From NCBI GenBank assembly GCA_030671315.1, contig DAOUZW010000098.1, positions 1 through 5,256 on the forward strand: a DNA stretch of 5,256 nt, read 5' to 3'. Below are positions 1 to 4,997 of this stretch, piece after piece. The first letter of the stretch is position 1; every line of letters starts with the position of its first letter. The translations under genes and the position numbers were made by a program. The notes under the pieces are model-generated. The model worked only from the letters and a program-made list of their open reading frames with translations. It did not search any database and was not told the origin of the DNA. Source of the DNA: Candidatus Bathyarchaeota archaeon. Its GTDB lineage: Archaea; Thermoproteota; Bathyarchaeia; 40CM-2-53-6; RBG-13-38-9.

Positions 1-437
1 TGGAATATGTCTGTAAGTGCTGTAGAACCACGTTTTAGTTCGACATCATATTTGATATGGTTGTCAGGATCTACTAGTCTAAGATTATTTGTGATCCATT
101 CCTTAGCTGCTTTTATGGTGATATCTTCTACAGGTATTGTCTCAGAACCGACTGTAAAGGTTGCTCTATCGCCGAATACTAGAAGCATTGGTTTTACAAC
201 TTTGCCCCCACCAAATGCTACATCGACATCCCCTGCGACTAAGAGACCTTTGTCTATATTGTGGTGCATTATTGATCCGAATCTTGTCAAATATTCAAGA
301 CTCAGCGCTCTTGATACTTCATCCATTATAGCATCGCATATTGTATCCGGATGACCGAGGCCTTTACGCTCACAGATCTCAGTCCTCTGCTCTTGCAAGG
401 GAGTTTGAATAAGTGAATCGAGTATGATTTCAGACAT
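1..437 (-). CDS. mat: Archaeal-type methionine adenosyltransferase (S-adenosylmethionine synthetase), N-terminal part, cut by window edge
   Basis: This enzyme makes S-adenosylmethionine from methionine and ATP, releasing phosphate and diphosphate, and is cytosolic. Translating the minus strand from ATG at 437-435 gives 145 residues with no stop before the window edge; the archaeal family is about 400 residues, so roughly a third is present. Family motifs visible are ERKGLGHPDTICD (residues 23-35, with the His and Asp of the nucleotide site), FGSIMHHNIDKGLLVAGD (53-70), FGGG (75-78) and GDRAT (89-93). These match the archaeal class rather than bacterial MetK. The start is firm: an in-frame stop lies at 455-453, no other start codon lies between, and a TATA-like element about 29 bases upstream suggests a nearly leaderless mRNA. 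The 155-base gap and its own promoter suggest it is transcribed separately from the gene at 593-1087. Confidence 0.95.
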   Translation of the reverse strand, partial: MSEIILDSLIQTPLQEQRTEICERKGLGHPDTICDAIMDEVSRALSLEYLTRFGSIMHHNIDKGLLVAGDVDVAFGGGKVVKPMLLVFGDRATFTVGSETIPVEDITIKAAKEWITNNLRLVDPDNHIKYDVELKRGSTALTDIF

Positions 438-461
438 ATGAAAACCTGGGTCTTATTGGCT

Positions 462-469
462 CATATAAA
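462..469 (-). promoter_or_regulatory. TATA box of the methionine adenosyltransferase gene
   Basis: On the minus strand this reads TTTATATG, close to the archaeal TATA consensus. Its centre is about 29 bases upstream of the ATG at 437, which puts the expected transcription start within a few bases of the start codon. No Shine-Dalgarno match is seen, as fits a leaderless mRNA. Inferred from sequence and spacing only. Confidence 0.5.
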
Positions 470-494
470 TCATTAATAAACTTGTGCCGAAGTT

Positions 495-508
495 ATTCCA
501 AAAGGAAT
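495..508. repeat. Short perfect inverted repeat upstream of the methionine adenosyltransferase promoter
   Basis: ATTCC and GGAAT are separated by AAAA, giving five-base arms. The element lies about 26 bases upstream of the TATA box at 462-469 and downstream of the gene at 593-1087. It could be a regulator site or a weak RNA hairpin, but arms this short also arise by chance in AT-rich DNA. Confidence 0.2.
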
Positions 509-540
509 CTTCTATTCAAAAATCTCCACTATATAAGCTC

Positions 541-550
541 AAATAAAAAG
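541..550 (-). terminator. T-rich tract, likely terminator of the cysteine-protein gene
   Basis: On the minus strand this reads CTTTTTATTT, 43 bases past the stop codon of the gene at 593-1087. Archaeal RNA polymerase commonly terminates at T-tracts without a hairpin. A further TTTTT run on the same strand at 514-518 could be a second site. Confidence 0.35.
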
Positions 551-592
551 TTGCGTGCTAAACTCCAAATTATATTAAAATTTCATAAAGAA

Positions 593-1087
593 CTATTTTT
601 CATCCATTAATATCTCAACAGTCCATTTCGCAGCCTTACCTACAACATCAGGACACTTCTCCGTATGTCCTCCCGCCTTATCAAATTCTTCGCGCTCTTT
701 TGGGTTCCAGAAGTCATAGGATCTACCCATAATCTTAGTCTGGACATCTTTACAGATTACACTTCCATACTCTTCCATGAAGCGATCATGCAGCTTCTTG
801 GTAAGCGTCATACATTTCTCTCTTTGTCCCAAGTTTGGAAAATCTTCTCGACCGTATCTTTGGCTTATTGCTGCAACTCCACCTGTGAGAGCACCACATG
901 TTCCGTTAGTTGTTCGTCCTAATCCACCTGCCAGTCCATCGATGGCCTTAAAGATCTCTTTGTTTTCTTTTCCTAGAATTTCGTTTACAGCTGCGAATGT
1001 GCATTGTGGACAACTACCATAATCTCTTTCATATTTGAATCCTGATTCGTAAGCTTTTTCCATCTTTTTCTCTTTTTCTGAATCCAT
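593..1087 (-). CDS. C_GCAxxG_C_C family putative redox-active protein
   Basis: A soluble 164-residue protein with six cysteines. The family's core pattern is visible: a first Cys (C29, in CPQC at 26-29), a glycine-rich stretch GLAGGLGR (51-58), CGALTGG (64-70) corresponding to the GCAxxG motif, and later C112 and C145. C26 makes a CxxC pair with C29, and C92 is also additional to the core pattern. The family is usually annotated as putative redox-active or metal-binding, but no reaction is established to my knowledge. There is no signal peptide or membrane segment; the N-terminus (residues 1-11) is rich in Lys and Glu. The chosen ATG has a GTGAT Shine-Dalgarno-like match five bases upstream and a TATA-like element about 24 bases upstream. 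It diverges from the PurP pair, with which it may share control elements. Family assignment is confident, function is not. Confidence 0.85.
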   Translation of the reverse strand: MDSEKEKKMEKAYESGFKYERDYGSCPQCTFAAVNEILGKENKEIFKAIDGLAGGLGRTTNGTCGALTGGVAAISQRYGREDFPNLGQREKCMTLTKKLHDRFMEEYGSVICKDVQTKIMGRSYDFWNPKEREEFDKAGGHTEKCPDVVGKAAKWTVEILMDEK

Positions 1088-1092
1088 AATCT

Positions 1093-1097
1093 ATCAC
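1093..1097 (-). promoter_or_regulatory. Ribosome binding site of the cysteine-protein gene
   Basis: On the minus strand this reads GTGAT, complementary to the 3' end of archaeal 16S rRNA (core GGTGATC), with a five-base spacer to the ATG at 1087. It supports that ATG as the start. Confidence 0.4.
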
Positions 1098-1107
1098 ATC
1101 TTAAGTC

Positions 1108-1115
1108 TCTATAAG
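1108..1115 (-). promoter_or_regulatory. Putative TATA box of the cysteine-protein gene
   Basis: On the minus strand this reads CTTATAGA, about 24 bases upstream of the ATG at 1087. A CTTAAG palindrome follows two bases further downstream. If this is the TATA box, the leader would be very short, which sits awkwardly with the Shine-Dalgarno-like GTGAT at 1093-1097, so the true promoter may lie further upstream. Confidence 0.35.
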
Positions 1116-1134
1116 TCAATCTTTGGACTAGTAT

Positions 1135-1144
1135 AGCGCGCGCT
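1135..1144. repeat. GC-rich ten-base perfect palindrome AGCGCGCGCT
   Basis: A perfect palindrome of alternating G and C in otherwise AT-rich intergenic DNA. It lies midway between the divergent promoters and overlaps the central GCTTAAGC palindrome. It could be part of a regulator site. Confidence 0.25.
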
Positions 1145-1200
1145 TAAGCATTCAAATCTGTTTGCATCATAGTCAATTTTCAAATACTTACGCCTATTCA

Positions 1201-1208
1201 ATTTATAG
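1201..1208 (+). promoter_or_regulatory. Putative TATA box of the PurP-family operon
   Basis: ATTTATAG lies about 52 bases upstream of the TTG start at 1257. The expected transcription start is near 1228-1232, leaving a leader of about 25-28 bases. A CTTAAG palindrome follows seven bases downstream of the box. Confidence 0.4.
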
Positions 1209-1256
1209 AAGAGAGCTTAAGTCTACTAATGAATTCAAATGTAGAGCGATGTCACC

Positions 1257-2354
1257 TTGATAACTCAAGAAGATATTGGAAAGATCCTTCAAACATATGA
1301 TGAAAAGAGCCTCATGATAGGTACTATTGGAAGTCATTCTGCTCTAGATATTTGCGATGGTGCAAATGAAGAAGGATTAAAGACAGTTGTTGTCTGTCAG
1401 AGAGGTCGAGAGAAGACCTATCTAAGATACAGTAGGATCATTAGTAAAACAATAATTCTCGAAAAATTTTCAGATATGGCCAATAGTGATATTCAAGAGA
1501 AATTACGTTCACTAGATGTTATTTTCGTAGCAAATAGATCTTTTTCAACATATGTTGGATACGATAATATTGAAAATAGATTTCTGATACCTATCTTTGG
1601 AAGTAGATCTTTGTTAAGATCTGAAGAGAGAGATGTTCCACGTAATCAGATATATCTGTTGGAACAGGCAAGAATCAGAACACCGAAGAGCTTTAAGTCT
1701 CCTGAAGAAATTGATCGCCTTGTTATCGTTAAGGTTCCTGAAGCTAGAAGAAAAATCGAGAGAGCATTCTTCTATGCATCCAGCTCTAAGGACTATTGGA
1801 ATAAAGCTGAAGTCAGAATCAATAGTGGCGTAATCTCAAAAGATGAACTTGAAAAAGCCACAATCGAAGAATTTGTCATGGGAGCCAAATTCAATTTTAA
1901 CTATTTTAATTCTCCAATAGAGAAACGGTTGGAATTCCTAGGGATTGACAGGAGAATTCAAACAGACCTTGATGGAATTCTATCTCTACCAGCACGAGAT
2001 CAATTAGAACTAAAATCTGTTGTCCAGAACATTGAAGTTGGCCATGAAGGTGCGACTCTGAGAGAATCTCAACTTGAAAAAGTCTACGATATCGGGGAAA
2101 AGTTTGTTGAAATTTGTAAGAAAGAGTACCCGCCTGGGATGATTGGCCCGTTCGCTTTACAAGGTGCTATAACTAGAGATCTTGAAATTTGCATTTTTGA
2201 CGTATCCCCAAGGGTCCCCGGTTCACCGATAATATCTACTACAAGTCCATATTCAAAATGGTATTATGGAGAGAATATGACAACTGGTAGGAGGATAGCA
2301 CGAGAAGTCTCCAATGCCAGGCGATTAAAAAGGTTAAGTGAAATAGTAACATGA
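1257..2354 (+). CDS. PurP-family protein (divergent paralogue of formate-dependent AICAR ligase) with degenerate ATP-grasp motifs
   Basis: This 365-residue protein has the full PurP layout: an N-terminal pre-ATP-grasp domain (about 1-125) and an ATP-grasp domain (about 126-360). It aligns along its length with the next gene. True PurP uses ATP and formate to convert AICAR to FAICAR in purine synthesis. Retained here are GSHSAL with H27, IEEF (203-206), LGIDRR (228-233), LRES (268-271) and PPGMIGPF (292-299). Lost are the glycine-rich ATP loop (GARGGKG in the neighbour, EARRKIE at 162-168 here), the PHGSF motif (ANRSF at 92-96) and FEVSAR...GTN (FDVSPRVPGSPI, 314-325). These changes resemble, from memory, a second PurP-like clade in Nitrososphaeria, so this is probably a distinct subfamily rather than decay. 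AICAR formylation is therefore doubtful. The TTG start is preferred because it aligns exactly with the neighbour's first residue, an in-frame TAG lies at 1242-1244, and no other start codon lies between. The stop overlaps the next ATG. Confidence 0.9.
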   Translation: MITQEDIGKILQTYDEKSLMIGTIGSHSALDICDGANEEGLKTVVVCQRGREKTYLRYSRIISKTIILEKFSDMANSDIQEKLRSLDVIFVANRSFSTYVGYDNIENRFLIPIFGSRSLLRSEERDVPRNQIYLLEQARIRTPKSFKSPEEIDRLVIVKVPEARRKIERAFFYASSSKDYWNKAEVRINSGVISKDELEKATIEEFVMGAKFNFNYFNSPIEKRLEFLGIDRRIQTDLDGILSLPARDQLELKSVVQNIEVGHEGATLRESQLEKVYDIGEKFVEICKKEYPPGMIGPFALQGAITRDLEICIFDVSPRVPGSPIISTTSPYSKWYYGENMTTGRRIAREVSNARRLKRLSEIVT

Positions 2355-3460
2355 TCGAAAAAGCTGAAATTCTTGAGGTTTTGAAAAAATACGATCAACA
2401 AAAGATCAAAAGAGGGACTATATGCTCACATTCAGCACTCCAGATTTTTCATGGCGCCCGTCGAGAAGGATTTAGAACTGTTGGAATTACTACTGAAGAT
2501 AGACGAGCCATTTATGAAGCATTTCCATTTGGCAAACCAGACGAATACATCATTGTCGATAAATATCTAGATCTGATAGATCAAAAGTTTCAGAATGAAT
2601 TATTTCAAAACAATGTAATCATTATTCCCCATGGTTCTTTTGTTGAGTACGTCGGACCCGAGAATCTGCAAAAGGAATTCAGGATTCCGATTTTTGGAAA
2701 TAGAAATGCTTTGGAGTTTGAGGGAGATAGACGGAAGATGAGATCATGGTTACAAGACTCCGAAGTAAAAGTCCCTAATGAGTATTCGGATCCTTCCAAG
2801 ATCGACCGCCCTTGTATTGTGAAGTTTCATGGAGCAAGAGGTGGAAAAGGATTCTTCGTAGTTGATTCTGAAGAGAATTATCAAAATCAAATTGAAAAGC
2901 GCATTAAAAATGGAGCATTAACAGAAGACGATTTAAGAGGAGTTACAATACAAGAAATCATTGTCGGAGTCCGCTATTATCCTCACTATTTCTATTCAGT
3001 TATGTTTGAAGGAGAAGTGAAAGCAGCGGAGGGGAGAGTTGAACTTCTTGGCATAGATAGAAGAGTTGAGAGTAATATCGACGATATTTATCGTATCCCA
3101 AATCTTGCTAGATCGAAAATAGAACCCTCATATGTTGTGACAGGGAATATGCCAGTGGTTCTTAGAGAGTCACTTCTACCTAAGGTTTTAGACATGGGTA
3201 GAAGAGTCACAGAGTCTTCTGTTAGACTTTTTCCACCAGGGATGATTGGTCCTTTCTGCTTAGAGACAATATGCACTAATGATTTAGAATTCATTACTTT
3301 CGAAGTCTCAGCTCGAATTGTAGCTGGAACAAACCTATACCCAGAGGGATCCCCATATTCATCTTACATATTCTCTAAACCTATGTCTAATGGGCGGAGG
3401 ATGGCTCTCGAGATCAAAGAAGGCATTAGAAAGAATAGATTAACTGACTTGATAAGTTGA
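2351..3460 (+). CDS. purP: Formate-dependent AICAR ligase, FAICAR (IMP) synthetase PurP
   Basis: PurP catalyses ATP + formate + AICAR giving FAICAR + ADP + phosphate, the penultimate step of archaeal IMP synthesis, in the cytosol. The 369-residue length is normal for the family. An N-terminal domain carries CSHSAL (H27) and PHGSF (93-97), both expected in the AICAR site. The ATP-grasp domain has an intact glycine-rich loop GARGGKG (161-167), QEIIVG (201-206), LGIDRR (233-238), TGNMPVVLRESLLP (264-277), PPGMIGPF (295-302) and the metal-binding stretch FEVSAR...GTN (317-328). Relative to the neighbour there is a short insertion near residues 218-228. The ATG lies inside the previous gene's terminal ATGA, with no strong Shine-Dalgarno, so translational coupling is likely. 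It is the copy most likely to be active. No T-tract terminator follows. Confidence 0.93.
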   Translation: MIEKAEILEVLKKYDQQKIKRGTICSHSALQIFHGARREGFRTVGITTEDRRAIYEAFPFGKPDEYIIVDKYLDLIDQKFQNELFQNNVIIIPHGSFVEYVGPENLQKEFRIPIFGNRNALEFEGDRRKMRSWLQDSEVKVPNEYSDPSKIDRPCIVKFHGARGGKGFFVVDSEENYQNQIEKRIKNGALTEDDLRGVTIQEIIVGVRYYPHYFYSVMFEGEVKAAEGRVELLGIDRRVESNIDDIYRIPNLARSKIEPSYVVTGNMPVVLRESLLPKVLDMGRRVTESSVRLFPPGMIGPFCLETICTNDLEFITFEVSARIVAGTNLYPEGSPYSSYIFSKPMSNGRRMALEIKEGIRKNRLTDLIS

Positions 3461-3493
3461 GTCTATTTAAAAGATCATGACAATGAATTAGTG

Positions 3494-3500
3494 TTATATC
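3494..3500 (+). promoter_or_regulatory. Possible TATA box of the small membrane-protein gene
   Basis: TTATATC is centred about 35 bases upstream of the ATG at 3532, which would give a leader of roughly 8-10 bases. The 71-base gap after purP also allows read-through, so an independent promoter is only possible. Confidence 0.3.
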
Positions 3501-3531
3501 TTAATAGAAATCTACAGATCAGGGAAATACT

Positions 3532-3909
3532 ATGAACGGAATAAATCTATGGAGTCTATTGATACAGATAATCGTGGGAATCATCGTAGTCGCTCCCGTC
3601 CTTTGGCTTGTCGGCAGGTCAATGGTTGGAAAAGCGAAAGCAAAATTAACAGACGCCATCTGGATAGTCGCACTAGGCATAATCATCGCTACTATACTTG
3701 GAACATGGATTCATGGATTACTCGGATTTATCGTAACTCTGATAGTCTGGCTTGCACTGATAAGACACTTCTTCGATACAGGATGGATGAAAGCTTTAGT
3801 ATTGGCTATAGTACTCGTGATTGTCTTAGTCATTGTTGGACTAATCCTAGCAGCTTTGGGAATAGCTATGCTATTTGGATTTGGCGCGATAACTGGTATT
3901 TTTGGCTGA
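3532..3909 (+). CDS. Small integral membrane protein of unknown function
   Basis: A 125-residue, very hydrophobic protein. Membrane segments can be placed at about residues 7-27, 42-60 and 61-79, then a long Ile/Val/Leu-rich stretch at 87-117. A short basic loop (KAKAKL, 34-39) follows the first segment, and RHFFDTGWMKAL (78-89) links the third and fourth. The N-terminus is short and the first segment runs straight from the start, so it could be an uncleaved signal anchor. I see no catalytic motif, and I cannot name a transporter or enzyme family. Similar short membrane proteins with a DAIW segment occur, from memory, in other archaea, but their role is unknown to me. The ATG is preceded by a weak purine run (AGGGAAA, six bases before it). 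A T-tract follows the stop. Confidence 0.75.
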   Translation: MNGINLWSLLIQIIVGIIVVAPVLWLVGRSMVGKAKAKLTDAIWIVALGIIIATILGTWIHGLLGFIVTLIVWLALIRHFFDTGWMKALVLAIVLVIVLVIVGLILAALGIAMLFGFGAITGIFG

Positions 3910-3926
3910 TCATTCCCCAAATCCCC

Positions 3927-3939
3927 TTTTTTTCTTTTT
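3927..3939 (+). terminator. T-tract terminator after the membrane-protein gene
   Basis: Seven T, one C and five T follow CCCC, 17 bases after the stop codon at 3907-3909. This is a strong candidate for an archaeal intrinsic terminator. It would separate this gene, and perhaps the purP unit before it, from the next gene. Confidence 0.5.
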
Positions 3940-3954
3940 GGAGTTATCATACCC

Positions 3955-3962
3955 TATACATA
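3955..3962 (+). promoter_or_regulatory. Putative TATA box of the M23-like gene
   Basis: TATACATA lies directly after the T-tract terminator and about 20 bases before the GTG at 3979. The expected transcription start falls near 3983-3988, close to both candidate GTG codons (3979 and 3988). A leaderless mRNA is likely, and if it begins after 3979 the second GTG would be the real start. Confidence 0.35.
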
Positions 3963-3978
3963 GAACCCAATTCTACAT

Positions 3979-4872
3979 GTGAATACTGTGATAAACATCG
4001 CCCAAAGCCATGGGATAGAATTATACTCAGATAACGAATGGTTTTTTTCATTTACAAATAGCCCCTATTATTCTCATAAACAATTGTCCTCCATCGACAT
4101 CTATCCTAAGAGAGGAGTTACCTCTGCAAGTAGCCCAGTTGAAGGAACTGTAATTGAAGCTCGAAAACTCAAACTGATGGATGATTATTTTTTAGCGATA
4201 GAAACAAGCAATCGTGATACATGTGTAAAGATCTTACATGTCAAGCCAACTGTGCAAATAGGAGACCATCTTAATCCTGGCGATGAAATCGGTCAATTCG
4301 TTTGGAGCCCCTTTTTTGATTTTTGGACCGACCTTCACATGCATCTTGAAGTGCGACCTTTAGAAGATCGATTGAGAGCTGGAGGAGCACATCCAATAGA
4401 TCCAAAATTTAGTTTAATAAAAAATTCTGGAAAAAAGAATAATCCAAAATCCTTCAGAGTAGAAACGAAATCTGATCGTTATGCATTGTTGACTCCTAAT
4501 TTAAAAGTTCCAACCCTCTCTACCCCTTTAGCTCTAGAATTTGATGATTTACAATTTTTTTTAGAAGGCGGTCTACCACATTATGGCCATGGAGCATTTT
4601 GGACACCCTGCAAAAATGTCCCAAAGAAAATTCTAAATAACCTAAAAGGATCTATTCAAATAGATTTTGTGAGAAAAAGCTACATACACTTTTTTTGTTT
4701 ATACTCTAAACCTGTAATTAAAGGAGTCAGTTACAAAGGAATTGGACTGTATCTTAATGACCCGCACATTAAAATAATTCCCAGAAAAATTGGGGAACTT
4801 GAATTAGAGGTTGGCGATAAGATTTTTTGCAATGAAATATTGAAATCGATTAGATTTCAGTCATTACTCTAA
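3979..4872 (+). CDS. M23/LytM-like peptidase-fold protein with incomplete metal site and unknown C-terminal half
   Basis: A 297-residue protein with no evident signal peptide or membrane segment. Residues about 36-143 resemble the M23 (lysostaphin/LytM) fold: SIDIY with D40, SPVEGTVIEA (52-61), KILHV with H87, a turn GDHLNPGDEIG (95-105), and LHMHLEVRP (119-127) with the HxH pair H120/H122. In canonical M23 enzymes the first zinc His sits four residues before the Asp; here that position is Leu36, with a His only at 33. A peptidase activity is therefore doubtful. The same barrel pattern also recalls biotinyl/lipoyl-type domains, but HxH favours M23-like. Residues 150-297 are an aromatic-rich segment I do not recognise. 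The start is GTG; an in-frame TAG lies at 3961-3963, and a second GTG at 3988 is an alternative. The gene looks to be its own unit, behind a terminator and a TATA box. Confidence 0.8.
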   Translation: MNTVINIAQSHGIELYSDNEWFFSFTNSPYYSHKQLSSIDIYPKRGVTSASSPVEGTVIEARKLKLMDDYFLAIETSNRDTCVKILHVKPTVQIGDHLNPGDEIGQFVWSPFFDFWTDLHMHLEVRPLEDRLRAGGAHPIDPKFSLIKNSGKKNNPKSFRVETKSDRYALLTPNLKVPTLSTPLALEFDDLQFFLEGGLPHYGHGAFWTPCKNVPKKILNNLKGSIQIDFVRKSYIHFFCLYSKPVIKGVSYKGIGLYLNDPHIKIIPRKIGELELEVGDKIFCNEILKSIRFQSLL

Positions 4873-4883
4873 AGATTTGCGCG

Positions 4884-4897
4884 CACTATAATTAGTG
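4884..4897. repeat. Short inverted repeat before the malate dehydrogenase gene
   Basis: CACTA and TAGTG are separated by TAAT. The five-base arms lie 12 bases after the stop of the M23-like gene and upstream of the malate dehydrogenase promoter region. It could be a regulator site or chance. Confidence 0.15.
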
Positions 4898-4916
4898 ATC
4901 GATGATTCTCCTAAAG

Positions 4917-4926
4917 CATAAATATC
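4917..4926 (+). promoter_or_regulatory. Possible TATA box of the malate dehydrogenase gene
   Basis: CATAAATATC lies about 75 bases upstream of the TTG start, which would give a leader of roughly 50 bases. Other AT-rich stretches in this 125-base gap, for example TATAATTA at 4887-4894, are alternatives. Confidence 0.25.
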
Positions 4927-4986
4927 TAATATCATTAGGTTCACGATGTTTGACAAAATAGTTTGAAAGTGAATACAATAAGTCTA

Positions 4987-4991
4987 GTGAT
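4987..4991 (+). promoter_or_regulatory. Ribosome binding site of the malate dehydrogenase gene
   Basis: GTGAT matches the archaeal Shine-Dalgarno core and ends six bases before the TTG at 4998. It decides the start, because the frame has no ATG or GTG between the upstream stop at 4959-4961 and the conserved nucleotide-binding motif. Confidence 0.45.
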
Positions 4992-4997
4992 TCTAGT

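Larger units (their letters stand above)
1100..1221. repeat. Three CTTAAG palindromes between the divergent promoters
   Basis: CTTAAG occurs at 1100-1105, 1143-1148 and 1216-1221. The outer two extend to identical CTTAAGTCT nonamers (1100-1108 and 1216-1224), and the middle one is the eight-base palindrome GCTTAAGC (1142-1149). I noticed no other copy in the window. The outer copies each lie just downstream of the TATA-like element of one divergent gene, a usual position for an archaeal repressor operator. Operator function is inference. Confidence 0.35.

Noticed and set aside
7..354. Open frame on the plus strand at the left edge
   Set aside because: It lies antisense to a clear methionine adenosyltransferase coding region with conserved motifs, and its translation resembles no family.
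665..1022. Two open frames on the plus strand
   Set aside because: Both are antisense to the cysteine-protein gene, whose minus-strand translation carries the family motifs.
1257..2354. Idea that the first PurP-family gene is a pseudogene
   Set aside because: The frame is intact over normal family length, it is translationally coupled to its neighbour, and non-catalytic motifs are well conserved.
3711..3950. Minus-strand frame opposite the membrane-protein gene
   Set aside because: It begins inside or upstream of the terminator T-tract region, has no promoter or ribosome site that I can see, and is explained as antisense of the hydrophobic coding sequence.
3549..4034. 161-codon plus-strand frame overlapping the membrane-protein gene
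   Set aside because: It is a shifted reading of the membrane-protein gene that runs through the T-tract terminator and into the next gene; its composition (many Arg, His, Trp, Ser) is typical of an out-of-frame shadow.
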